In this document: positions 1 to 11,990 of the stretch, piece after piece
Layout: each line of letters starts with the position of its first letter
Numbering within the stretch: the first letter of the stretch is position 1
Origin: Pseudopyrenochaeta lycopersici
Lineage: Eukaryota > Ascomycota > Dothideomycetes > Pleosporales > Pseudopyrenochaetaceae
Direction of reading: 5' to 3'
DNA length: 64,000 nt
NCBI GenBank assembly: GCA_003313425.1
Contig: NHZP01000027.1
Coordinates: 372,001 to 436,000 of the forward strand
Notes under the pieces: model-generated
What the model saw: only the letters and a program-made list of their open reading frames with translations
What the model was told of the DNA's origin: nothing
Database searches by the model: none
Program-made: the position numbers and the translations under genes

Positions 1-122
1 GTTACCTTTCACCTGCGTCTAGTAACTTGGCAGGATCGTTACCTTTCACCTGCGTCTAGTAACTTAGAAGGATTGAACCCTTTCACCTGCGTCTAGTAAC
101 CTAAAAGGATTAAACCCTAACA
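1..122 (-). repeat. Partial 3' LTR of Ty3/Gypsy element (cut by window edge)
   Basis: This stretch repeats the segment ending at 7697: three tandem units of about 37 bp, each with a core close to CCTTTCACCTGCGTCTAGTA. On the minus strand it begins TGTTAGGG at 122, matching TGTCAGGG at 7697 and at 28526. A polypurine tract borders it internally, so it is the downstream LTR of the minus-strand element. The rest lies left of base 1. Confidence 0.85.
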
Positions 123-137
123 CGACCCCCCCCTTTA
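123..137 (-). promoter_or_regulatory. Polypurine tract of the Gypsy element
   Basis: On the minus strand the bases just before the LTR read AAAGGGGGGGGTCG, the classic plus-strand primer position of an LTR retrotransposon. It fixes the element's orientation (5' at 7697, 3' at the window start). Confidence 0.75.
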
Positions 138-3100
138 AAATAGTGAGGGCCTCTAAACTAAGAGATAAAAATTTAAAATAAAACATAAGAAAACTGTTTA
201 CTACTAAGTCCCTCTAACTTAGTAAATCTAGTAATAGGCTTTGTATAGCGCTGCGCATGTCTAAACAGTTTCCTATATAAAATTGCTAAGCTCTAAGGTG
301 TTTTCTAACACTTCTACCCCGCAACGCGAAAACAGAACCTAAAGACCTTCGTATAATACATATAGGAGCAACCTTTGTAATTTTTGTTTAGTTGCAAGGT
401 CCCTAGACGTGGCGCGCAAAGCAAGGCGCACTACGTAGAGTAAGGGCGAAGGCGAGCAATCTTAAGGCTATAGATGCGCGAATTAAGGCTAGAGGCGCGC
501 AAATTAAGGCAAATTAAGGCGCGCTAACTTAAGCAAAACTGTTTAGATACCTTCGTCGCCGCTGAGATACTCTTCTGCAGCTAGCCTATCCTTATTAAGT
601 AGTGACTAATTTGGAGGCATGCGATAAGTAGGTAGCTTAGGCTTATCAGGCTGTCGCTAATAAAATAGATAAGCGTCGTAGTTGTTAGGGTACTTAGTTG
701 CTAGGTGCTAGGTAGGTTTCAGGTATCTAGTCTATTTAATTAGGTACTGCCACTCGCGCTTTTAGTAGCCTTTAACGCTAGTTTGCTAGCAATTAAGAAA
801 ATTATTAATAAGCTACTTGTCTTAAACCTCGCTGTTAGGATTAATCACCTTAACAGCTACTAGCTGAGCTAGCGCTTAATCTAGAAGCCTTTTTAAGGGC
901 GCAGGCTAAAGAAGCTTAGAGTGAAATATAGGAAAAACTCTACTACCTAACATGTCTGGTAGAAGGTCTAATTAATACGCCTAGCTGTTATACACGACTC
1001 TCGTAACGCTGTAAGGCCCTACCTACTTAAGGTCTAGCTTCTTTAATTCCTGTTTAGTAGACTAATTAATTGTGTTAACTATAACTTAGTCTTTAACAGC
1101 GTACTTTAGCACTAATTAGCGAGAGGTATTAGCGTAGTAAGCTTATTCTTATTAAGCCTATAGTAATTATTCTTGCAAATAAGTAACTAGGTCCGCGTGG
1201 GTGTTTATAAGCTTGTCTACCTAGATTTTATTACTAGCTGCGGCGCTACTAAGCTTTTCGTCGTAGTTTTCCCTTAGGTGTATGCTACTGCGAGGGTAAT
1301 ATCTAAGATCCGCAAAGAATAGCGTTATGCCTGTAGAGGCGTTAACTATATCGTTAGCCTAAAACTTAGTAACGTAAAGCTAAGCAGCCTAGTTAGTTTG
1401 TGCGTAGTTAATGTACTAATAAAGATAAATTTCTAAGGCTTAATTTGCCTGCTTAGTCTGCCTGTTTGTTTTAGGGTGATAGGCTGTTAATAAGCGCTGT
1501 TAGATACGCAGTTGCTTATAGACCTGCCTCTAAAACTAACTAACAAAATTTAAACCGCGGTTAGAGATAATACTAAGGGGAATGCTATATAATTTAAAGA
1601 CCTCTATAAAGCACCTAGCGGCTTTAGCTACAGTATAGCTATATATAGGGAAAAAGTGCTGTCTTTTTGTAAGGCGGTCTATAATAACGAGGATATTCTT
1701 AAAAGTATAGCTATCTAGCTAAGAGGCAGGTAAATCTTAAATAAAATTAACTAAAATTTCTGTCCAGCGTCTATAAGGTACTAGCAGTGGCCGCAAGTAA
1801 CTATACTTGCTGTCCTAAGGGCTTTTTATTTGGCGACAAGTAGCGCACGCGTCGCAATACTGTTTAATTAATAGGTACATCTTTAGCTAGTAATACTGCG
1901 AGTATATAAGGAAGAACGTGTTATAAGGGCCCTTATAACTAGCAATTTAATAGTTATAATATAACTCTATAATGCGTCGGCGTAACTATAGGTTAGGAGG
2001 CACGTAAAGCCTAGTCTTGTCTATCTACAGGCGTTAGGAAGCTCCTTTACCTGTGTTTAACAGGTCTGCAGTAGAGAAATAGTAGCTATTCTTGTAAAAC
2101 TATAATAGTAATTTAGCAGTTTCTGTGTTAATAGCTTTAAAGGCCTTTTTAGCTATAGCGTCGTTAGCGTACGCAGCGTCTAGGATTTCTTCTATTAACT
2201 AATAGTTGTCCTCGTAATAGGGTAGCGAAGGATCTATTATACTATTAATAGGCGTAGGATTATTATTATTATTATTAAATTCTATAGGAAAGTCTGTTTT
2301 ACGAGCGCGGGTAAAGCAAAATTATACTACCTTAGCTTATTCCTAGGATATTTAGTCTAGGGACTTAGGTTAACTAAGGGCTAAGGCGCGCAAGGCTGTT
2401 GCAACTGCTAGTTGCATGCCTAGGGAGAGCACTTAGAGTTTAAGAATAGCAGCCCGTGTACTATAACAAGAGTCTTCTGCGTTTGTTAGGGTATCCTAAG
2501 GTTAACAGCTTAAAGCGTCTGCTTTACTATTAGTTTCCCTAGGGGTATAGATAATTTTAAAGTTAAACTAGCTAAGAAATAAGGACTACTATGCTTACTA
2601 TTAGCTAAGTTTTTTAGTTATTATAAACTATTCTAGGTTCTTATAGTCTATTATTACCTATATTAGTTAAGAAGAGCTTATAAGTTTAGGCTCCTATTTC
2701 TTAAATGCTTATATAATTACTATAAGTTTAAGATTATAGATGTTGTAGTTACACTCTGCTAGGGAGTGTTTCTTTAAAAAGAAAGTAATAGGTTGTAGGA
2801 CGTCCTTATTATTATATTACTTTATAACCCTACCTAATACTTATCCTAACGTATTAGTAAAGATGTAGATTTGCTTAGCAGGATTAAAATGCTTTAATAC
2901 TACGCCTATACGAAATGCTGCTTTAAGAGCCTTAAAAGCTTTTACTTCCTCCTCCCTCTATATAATTAGCTTATAATAAACTTTCTTATAGGCCGGTTTA
3001 TTAGGATTACTACTTTTCTTTTCTATAATAGTAGCCTTAATAAGGCGTGTGAGTAGTAATGCTATCTTTAAGTAGCCTTTAATAAAGCGCTAGGAGAAGC

Positions 3101-6100
3101 TAGTGTACCTAAGGAAAGCGAGCATATCTTAGGCAGTCTTTAGTGTTTCTTATTACTGTACGGCCTTAATCTTCTTAGGGTTAATTTTAATGCCCTTATT
3201 TATAATTATTATACCTAGGAACTTAATGCAGTCTATGTAAAATTCTAATTTACGCAAGTCTATATAGAACCCTTTTTCCTTAAGGCGCGTAAGCACCTTT
3301 TTTACATGCTCTATGTAGGCTTCTACTAATTCTAAGAAAACTAAGATATTATCTAGATAAGCGGTATAAAACTTGTTAAGGTACTTAAAAAGAGCGCTAT
3401 TAATTACCCTTTAAAACGTGGCTAGAGCATTACAGAGGCTTATAGGCATTACGCGGTATTAATAAGTGCCCTAACGCGTAGAGAAGGCAGTAAGCTACTC
3501 TAAACTAGGCTTCATGCGAATTTAATAAAAAGCGTGCACGACATTAAATTTAGAAAAGATAACAGCTTTATTAAGCTTAGCTAAAGTCTCGCAGAAGAAA
3601 GGAATTAGGTATTAATCCTTAACAGAGGCTTCGTTAAGGTCTTAATAATCTACGCAGACTTAGATACTACTACTAGGTTTGGCGATAATAAGTAAGTTAT
3701 TTCGTGCAGCAGAGGGTCCCTAGAAGATAAAATCCCGGGCCTCTATCTCCCGAACATATTACTTAATAGCTTTAAACTATTTACTAGAAAATAGTCTCGC
3801 TTAATAATAGAGGCAGGATATCTTTTAACAAGACTTCCTTAGGAGGGTCGAAGAACTTATTATAGTCCTTTTATACCGCTGCGCGACGGATTTTCCGTAA
3901 CGCTCCTAGTAGTAAGCGACGAACTATTATAAACAGAGGGTAGTTTTTTCGTTTAGTAAACGCCCGAATAGCTCTTAGCGAGATAACCTTAATGCCCACT
4001 GCAGGTTTAGTTTGCTAGTGTAGTACTTAGTGTTCGTTGTCTAGCTTTGCTAGGGCTACAGTATCTAACTTTGCCTGTTATTAGCTAGTCTTACCTTTAT
4101 TCCTGCTATCTGTAGAGGAACTAGGCTGTGTAGAGGCGTTAGGCGTAGCTCGCTCGCAGACGACTTGTAGTGTATGCGAGTGTTACTAGCATTCTGTTTA
4201 GTAGTATACGTTAGGGAATTTAATTATACCCTAATAGTAATTAAAGCGTAGTGCGTATAGTTTCCTCTAGCAGAATCCTAACACTAGGTTAAAGGCCCTA
4301 CACTAGTTAAGAATATAAGCAGAAGTGTGCTTAAAGTAGGAATTAATTTTTATATAGAATTTAACCTTATAAGTAATAGATTCTAAAGTAATACCTTCGT
4401 ATCCTTCGCATATAATAGGCGTAATAAGAGGAATTAGTTAGAACCCCTAGGTAAGCTAGAGGAACTACTGTAAGATAAAGTTTGCATCTGCCCTGTCGTC
4501 TGCTAATGTCCGGGCGACGTAGGGGGCGTTTTCTTATTATCTAATTATGCTTATAAAAGCAAACTAGTCTAGGCTGTCTAGACATAGCTTATCTTTCTAG
4601 ACAGCCTGCGTACGTCGCAGGAGTGCCTGCGCTACAGGCTTATGTATGCCGCCCTAGTAAGTAGTAGCTAGCGCGGTTTCCTAAGACTAATTATTAACCC
4701 TAGACAAAGGACTTTTATCTAGGGTTACTCTTCCCCTAAATAAATAATAACCTTAGCTTTATTACTATTACTGTTAGAGGCTTCTTTATAGTTAGAGTTA
4801 CTAGTCTCTAGGCTTACGTGCACGTAACAATTAGTAGCTAGGTTACTACGCAGATTTCCTTAATACTAGTTACAGCTAGAGTCCGCGTTATAAGGCTTAG
4901 GACTATTAGCTAGCTTATAGTCACCTATTCTATTATCTTTAAACAACAGACGTAGGCCTAGAGCAGCCTTACTAGCTTTCTTAATAAGCTTATCTGCTAC
5001 TATCCTTAGAACAAATTTACGAGGCAGTGCTAGGCTTAGTCTAGCTAGCGCGTTACGCCCCTTTATTTAATTAGCAAGATACTAAGGTAATTGCTAGAGG
5101 TCGTAGCTCTAATATGCATTATTAATTATATTATAAAGAGATTAGAAGTTAGCAGCAGTATAGACAGTAGGCGCGCTGCTAAGGCTCTATTAGAGATAGC
5201 CTAGAAGCTTAGCCTAAAGCTTATACGCTTAAGTTACGGTAATCTATCTAAGCTAAGTAGTAATAGCGTTAAACTCTATCTAGAATAGAGCCTATGCTTT
5301 AACTATAGTAGGGTATTCTAGTAAGCTACGTTCTAGGAAGACTAAAGTATTATATTACTATTCTGCTATAACATAGTAGTTATAGTTACTAAAGATAGAG
5401 TTAAGGATATAAAAACACTTAAAGTCGTCCTTATATTAACATAAAAACCTATCAGACTCTCGCAGTAAGGTTTAAGCAGAACTGCTAGTAGCTTAAAAGA
5501 TAAATTATGCTCGCATGTTATTATATTACTAGTCTAACCTATTATTTTTAAAATAGTTAAGCATCTTTATAATCTACCTATAAAGATTAAGACCCCTAGA
5601 GTATACTAGAGGCACCTAAATTTACTTATTCTTTATAGATAAGAACTAATATAACTCTTTAATCTTATAGTAGAGCTTAGTTAGATAAGGGCTTAGCGTT
5701 ACTATGTCGCTTAGGGATGTTTAGTATTTGCGAGTAAGAGGAAGGTTAGTTAAGAGCAGAACACGCTAAGGGGAACTAAACTTATTAAGAATACCGCCTG
5801 CTGCGTTACCTTAGGGGAGGATTTGTGTAGGCATACTTATTCCTCCTAGTAGAGGCTTATTTATAGCTCCTAGGGCTAGCTATAATAGAGTAAGTCTAGT
5901 AAGGCCTAAAACCTTAGGAGAGCTAGATAATAGACAGTCGCGCAACGCAGAGTTACGCTTATTCTTAATTTCTTGCAACAAACCTTCTAAGGTCTTATAG
6001 TTAGTAATAAGCTTATTCTACTACTTACTAAGCTTATTATATTCTTTAACTAGCTTATCCTTTTATTAAGTAAAGCTGCGTTATTATTTAGTTAGTTCCT

Positions 6101-7395
6101 GCTTTAGAGTAGAAGTATTAAGGTAGCGTATCTCTAATAACTTCTTATCCTTGTTAAGAGTATACAGGGCACACCTAAATAGTATTATTAGGCGTGTAAG
6201 TTACGTAGGCTTAAGGCTTAAGAACTTACTAGGGTAGTTCTTTACGAGCTAGATACCTAAGGGTGCTAATCGCTAAATAGAAGTAGGTAGACTTAAGCTT
6301 GCGGATAGTAGTAAACCTAGAAGGCTACCTAGAAGAAGATAGTTATTAAAGTCCTTAGAGAGACCTAGATTAGCAGCTTCCTTATATAGCTACATCTAAT
6401 AAGCTCTTGTAGCACGCTATGTCGTATCGCGAGAGAAGGAATATAGGTTAACTTCCTTAGTTAATAAGTTAGCACAGGAGCTTATCAGCGCAAATTTAGG
6501 GTACTCTACGTCTTTAACAACAGGGTTTTCTAAGATAACTAGTTCTGAATCCTCTATAGCCTTATTCTTATTCTTCTCCTAGCGTTAATAGGCCCTTTCC
6601 CTAAGTTAATTATAAGCCGCCTGTGTTTTAGCTAACGCGTCGTCTTTCTAATAGGCTTAAAATTTAGGCTGCTAGCTAGAAGACCCTTTATTATAAGAGC
6701 TGTCTGCTATTAGGCTAAATAAAGAAAGTTAGATAGAAGTAAGAGTAGATATAGAGGTAAAAGTAAAAGTTAAAGTAAAACTAGAGGGAATCCTTAAGCT
6801 TTAGTAAGCAGACTTAAGATTTAACTGTTAGTTAAGTAGTGTTATTAGTTAGGTAAGGTTGCTAGGACTAGGAGAAATACTTAGGAGTGTTGTGCATAGG
6901 CTAAGTTTAGAGAATTACCTAATTAAGAAGTTTTAGAGGGTAAATACGTGCTTAAGGTAGTATGTGCGTAAAATTAAAATACACGTACAGACTATAGTGT
7001 GTAAAAGTAGGAATAATCCCTAGAGTGTTCTTATTTAAGGAAGAGAATAATAGGACGTATCTTATTAATAATAATCCTAGCGTTTAGGTAGCGCAAAGCG
7101 CAGGCACTAAGGTGCGAAATAAGTTACTAGTAAGGAAACCTAGCAAATTCTAGGCTATTCTAAAGCTTATCTAAGGGGGAATAGCTTACAAAATTTTAGC
7201 TAAACTAGTAGCAGAGGATAGCACCGTAAATTAACTATTGTACAAGGGCTATCCTAAAGCTTAACTAAGGGGGGATAGGATCTGGTCCTAGTACGTTAGT
7301 ACCACCTTACTATTAAACTTACCTAAGAGGTAACAGCTTAAGCAACTATGTGTTAACTACGGAGAGGAGCTAAAGCGCTGTATAATCTGCTATTA
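123..7395 (-). mobile_element. Ty3/Gypsy retrotransposon interior (degenerate gag-pol)
   Basis: No long ORF survives, but reading the minus strand through TAG/TAA stops gives a Gypsy pol in the usual order. Reverse transcriptase (about 3250-3900) has a run reading FKYLNKFYTAYLDN, in which the YLDD catalytic box is changed to YLDN. RNase H-like sequence lies at about 2540-3150. The integrase zinc-binding part is near 1800-1860 (a CDAC..C-like run) and its core at about 1430-1700 (IIDRLTKRQHFFPIY, then a YHPKTNRQTKQAN box). Gag and protease should lie at 4.2-7.0 kb, but I could not recognise them. Most stops fit C-to-T change by RIP. I found no clear primer-binding site next to the LTR at 7395. 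The element lies inside a Tc1-type copy that resumes at 7698. Confidence 0.85.
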
Positions 7396-7697
7396 TGTAA
7401 GGTAGTCAACACGCACAGTTAGGACGGTCTTAGTTGAAGAAACTCAATTTAAAAGGAAATAGACAAAATAGCAGATACCTCTCACCTTCGGGGGAGAGGT
7501 GCTGCCTATATACATAAGCTAGAGCAGGCTAGTCCCGATCCAGTTACCTAGCTTAGTGAAAGGTAAGAGGTAACAGTTACCTTTCACCTGCGTCTAGTAA
7601 CTTGGCAGGATCGTTACCTTTCACCTGCGTCTAGTAACTTGGAAGGATTGAACCCTTTCACCTGCGTCTAGTAACCTGAAAGGATTGCACCCTGACA
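7396..7697 (-). repeat. 5' LTR of the Gypsy element (302 bp)
   Basis: On the minus strand it starts TGTCAGGG (7697) and ends CCTTACA (7396). The same 302-bp unit occurs as a solo LTR at 28526-28827, which fixes both ends. It holds three tandem 37-bp units and a small hairpin around CTCTCACCTTCGGGGGAGAG (7478-7500). Confidence 0.9.
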
Positions 7698-8541
7698 TAT
7701 AATAATATTACCTTAATTTTATAGTATTATAATTATACTACTATAACACTAAATTCTTTAAAAAATAGACTAAAATACGCGGTAGACGCCTTAATTTTAT
7801 AGTCTCGTAGTAATATTAAATTATTAATATACTATAGAGTAGTACTATAGTTACTAAAGTTACTAATATATTTAGCTATAGTAAATATAGTATATATACT
7901 ATTAAAAAATATTAATAAACTAGTAAAGTAATAGATAAACTTCATAGTAGTAGACTACTTATACTATTGCTTTATTAGAAGAAAATTATCTATTATAAAG
8001 TATATATATAGCTAAAAATTATATATAAAGAGCTAGCTAAAGAGATAGTAGTTATAAATCTAAATAGTACTACTTTAAAGCTACTTAACTATTCTTTATT
8101 ATAGTAGTATTTTAAAAGAGAAAGCCTTCTTAAATCTCTTTATAAACAGCGTCTAAAGCTTAATAAATTATATATATTATATTAGCTTAAGTTTTATAGA
8201 AAGTACTTTACTTTCTTATAGTATTAATATACTATATACTTCTTAGATAAGTACTTCTTTTAAAAAAGCTTAAAGTAAACTTAGTAGTAAGTACTTTATA
8301 ATTTATAAAAGAAATAAAAAATAATAAAACTTTAAACTTATAGCTATAGTAAGAAAGTAATATAGATAGTATAAAGTTTAATATAACTAAATAAATATAA
8401 GTATACATAAAAGAGCCCTTTAGATTTAATAAAGTATAATCTTTATACTCTAAACTATAAATACTTTACTAAAAGTTATATTCGAGCTTTAAAGAAAAGC
8501 CTTTTATAATTTTAGTACTATTTATAGCTTTTTTTTAAAAG

Positions 8542-8574
<33 letters not shown>

Positions 8575-10854
8575 CTATAGTAATAAAGAGATTTCTAGCT
8601 AAGTACTATATTAGTACTATTAACTAGCTACTTTACTTACTCAATCTTAACTTAATTAAGTACCTCTAGTAGTATCTTAAAAAGCTTATATAGAAATTTT
8701 ATTTCTAGTATAATAATTATAGTTAAGCTATAAAAGAGTAAGATAGCCTTTACGCTATATTAACAAGTTACTAGTATTATTTACTAGCTAGCCTAATTTA
8801 GTACCTTATTATAAGTATACTATAATAAATTACTATATATAAGAAAGTATAAAAGTAGTAACGTAAGCGGCAAGCGAAACGCCTAGGTAAGCGAAGCGCC
8901 CACCCTACTAAGCTTTACAACTTTACACGTTAATAACTTAATCCTATAAAAAGCTACTACAGCTTATAGTAGCTTAAATTAATCCTCTACTTCTACTATA
9001 TCTTTCTTACACGTGCGCTTATTATGTCCTACCTCTCTATAAGTTTTATAGCGTTAGATACCCCTTATACTAGCACCTATTTAAGCCCTCTCTGCACGCC
9101 TCTCTACCTTAAGTTAGGCATTAACGTCCCTCTAAGTAATTAAGTCCTCTCCCTCTTCCTTTAATAGGGTCCCTCCTTACTAGATCTGCTTTTTCTTACG
9201 CTTTTTCTACTTAGAAGCAGCTCTATTTACTTGCTTAAGACTAGCTACTTTAGCCTTTAGTAACGTGTGTAAGTATACCTTTAATATTAATTCCTTTTTA
9301 ACTTATAATACTATCTTAATAATAAAATTAGGAGAGGAACTCTTATAGTTATAAATCCTCTTTATAATTAGTGTTATTTAAGCCTCTATCTCCTAGGCGT
9401 TGCTAGGTGTTTTAAGGTGCTAGGGGGTAGGCCCTAGTAGAGGTAGTATTAGCGTGTAAGGCTTTACCTTAAGCTTTAATAGTACTACCTCTAGGCTGTG
9501 TAGGACTAGGCTAGTTGCTTAGAAGCTAGATAGAATATTCTACTATAAGAATAAGGTCTTAAATACCTCTTTAAAGGAAGCTAGGAATACTTTTTTATTA
9601 ATGTAGGTAATATAACTATCTACTAAGACCTTAATCTCTTGCTAGTATGCCTGCTTTAATAGCGTAAAGCAGCCTATATTAAGTAGCTGTAGGATATAAG
9701 ATAAATAGGAAGGTATATAGAGGGTAATTATCTTATTCTCCTTATATAGATCCTAGAAGGTAAGTAAATTATAGCTCTTATAGCTATTAATTACTAGTAG
9801 CTAGTAACTACCTACTATCTAAGCTGCTGTATACTAGATAAAGTACTGTAGCTAAGCTAGACTAAGTTTATTATTAGTCTAGCTGTTCTTACTAAGGCCT
9901 ATACGCTAGCCCTTAGATAGATTAGGTAACTAGGACTTATTATAGTTCTTAGCTTTAAAGATAATAAAGAGTAGAATTGTCTAGCCTATAGTATTAATAC
10001 TAGTAATTAACGTTACCTACTCGCGGTTGCTAGGTTATATCCTTAGTAGTTAAGTACGTCTCTTAGACGTAGTTACTACCTTAACGGACCCTCCTATGCC
10101 TATAGTAAAGCTAGTCTTATTAAAGTTATAGGTATCTTTATCTAGAATACTATACTTAGCTTTAATATTACGTATAAGGTTAAACTAGGGGCTAATAACA
10201 GCTAGATTACTGTATAGGACTCTCTAGTAGTCGCGTGGCCTACTTAGCTAGGATTTAATCTTAGGCTTACGAGAGATAAAGTTTCTAGCCTATTTTTCTT
10301 CTACCTAGCTACTACTATAAGTAGCTAGCAACTAATTCGCTATCTTATAGAGATAAGATAGTGTAGGGGCAAATCCTCGCGCGTCTAGCTTCCTTATATA
10401 TTAGATAATTGCGTCTTCCTCATGCCTGTTAAGCTTTAACGAGTTAGGTTAGCTGTCGCGTTGTAAAAGCTTTCTAGCGCGTTAGTTGTAGAGAGTCCTT
10501 CTAGGAATGTTGTAGACTGCTGCAGCTCGTTAATTACTTAATGTCGCGTCTTTTTTTATTACTTAGATAGCTAAGATAATTCTATCCTTACAAGGGAGTA
10601 ATTTAATATTAAGTTGTTAAGACATTATAGTTAAAGGTAGAAGGAGGTGTAGTCTTGGCAAGAGTGGGCGTTTCGCTTACCTGGGCGTTTCGCTTGCCGC
10701 TCACGTTAAATAAAATATTAAACTTATATATAACTACTACTCCAAAAAAAATTATATTATATATTAGCTAAGATTTATAGTATTAAAGTTTTGTGCCTAT
10801 ATACTAGTAAGGGTAGCTTGTGCGTGCGTAGCAAGAACTTTTAGAAGGGCACTA
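7698..10854 (+). mobile_element. Tc1/mariner-type element, copy B, split by Fot1 insertion
   Basis: Segments 7698-8858 and 10709-10854 together match, in reverse orientation, the complete Tc1-type element at 11991-13340. For example, the start of B at 7700-7800 aligns with 13185-13285 read on the other strand, and the end GAACTTTTAGAAGGGCACTA (10835-10854) matches its terminal repeat. The first ~40 bp of the element are missing at 7698 because the Gypsy element is inserted there. A TA follows at 10855-10856. This copy is heavily RIP-mutated, with almost no CpA left, and codes for nothing. Confidence 0.8.
8861..10706 (-). mobile_element. Fot1/pogo-type DNA transposon, complete but degenerate
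   Basis: Terminal inverted repeats of about 45 bp begin ACGTRAGCGGCAAGCGAAAC at both ends, and the element is flanked by TA (8859-8860 and 10707-10708). The 1846-bp length fits the Fot1 family. On the minus strand, through many stops, the transposase can be followed: a helix-turn-helix region near 10.4-10.5 kb, a stretch reading NIKAKYSILDKDTYNF (the usual catalytic Asp is replaced by Asn further on) and VVTTSKRR near 10.05-10.1 kb. It sits inside the Tc1-type copy, so it inserted later. Confidence 0.88.
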
Positions 10855-10990
10855 TAGCTTTACTATAGGCGCAGGAGAGTCTATTAAGATAGTAACTAAG
10901 TTCTTAAATTTTTAATAAAATATATTAAAACTAAAAATTAAAATAGATAATATGTTACTATTTATCTTTAAAATAATAAACTTTAGAACC

Positions 10991-11864
10991 TAGGGTAGCA
11001 AATAGGTATAGATTAGGGTTGGGTTAGGTTTAATTACATAAGACCCGTACCTAACCTAGCTCTATACCTATTTTTATACGCTAGTAATAGGTATAGGTTA
11101 AGGTTACTGTAAATAGGTTGAGGTTAGGGTTAGGGTTATTAGCCTAGGGTACGTCTAGATCTAACTAATTACGTCTTTTTTATATTAGGTCTAATACTAA
11201 CTAATATGTATCTAAAATAGCTAGTTATATTACTAATTATAGTAAATTAATATTATTACTGAGCGACCCTAGTAGGTACTTGTAACTAAACCTAAACCTA
11301 TATGTGCATACCTTAGCCCAGGGTTGCCACTTTTTTAGTAATTACTATTGCATACTAACTTTTTAATCTAATTATTGTAGCTTCTGTTTAACTCCTAAAA
11401 TTCTAATAATTTAAAATTAGCTACTATATATATAAAACTCTTATTCTAGCATTTTAGTTATCTTAAAATAAATCTATATCTTTAATAAAAAGCAAAAGAA
11501 AGTAAAAATTAGTAATTACTATTACTAATTACTAATTACTAATTTTTAGTACTTTTTTCTATCTTCTTTTATTTTTTATTGAAGCTATAGATTTATTTTA
11601 AGATAACTAAAATTCTAGAATAAGACTTTTGTATATATAGTATCTAATTTTACATTATTAGGATTTTAGGAGTTATATAGAAGCTATAATAATTAGATTA
11701 AAAAATTAGTAATTAGTAATTAATAATTAGTAAACGGCAACCCTGCCTTAGCCTTAACCTAACCTAGAGTCCCTGCGACCCAACCCTTAACCCAACCTAC
11801 TTATCTATAACCCTATACCCAACCTATACCTATAGCGGGTACCTGTAACCTATTTGCTACCCTA
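10991..11864. mobile_element. Non-autonomous hAT-type element with 8-bp target duplication
   Basis: Perfect inverted ends TAGGGTAGCAAATAGGT and ACCTATTTGCTACCCTA are flanked by the direct repeat TTAGAACC at 10983-10990 and 11865-11872. An 8-bp duplication is the hAT hallmark. The interior has no ORF and contains short TTAGGG-like runs and a second MITE (11319-11745). Without that insert the element is about 440 bp. Confidence 0.85.
11319..11745. mobile_element. Foldback hAT MITE nested in the previous element
   Basis: The whole 427 bp is an imperfect palindrome: arms of about 200 bp read from CAGGGTTGCC inward and pair with the other arm ending GGCAACCCTG. The direct repeat CCTTAGCC flanks it on both sides (11311-11318, 11746-11753). 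The centre (near 11510-11560) is rich in TTACTAATTACTAATT. No coding capacity. Confidence 0.9.
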
Positions 11865-11990
11865 TTAGAACCTATTCTTATAAGCATAGTATGTATACTT
11901 ATTTCTTAAAAAAAAAAGTAGAAAAAATACAGAGAAAGTTGCTTTTTAAATATAAATTTAAGGAAAACTAACTTCCTATCTTTAAAGATA

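Noticed and set aside
1..125. Possible CRISPR or satellite array from the repeated CACCTGCGTCTAGTAAC units
   Set aside because: Only three units, always inside the same LTR and present in all three LTR copies; the host is a eukaryote.
11126..11142. True internal telomere or chromosome-end remnant
   Set aside because: Only two to three TTAGGG units, lying inside a MITE with perfect target duplications.
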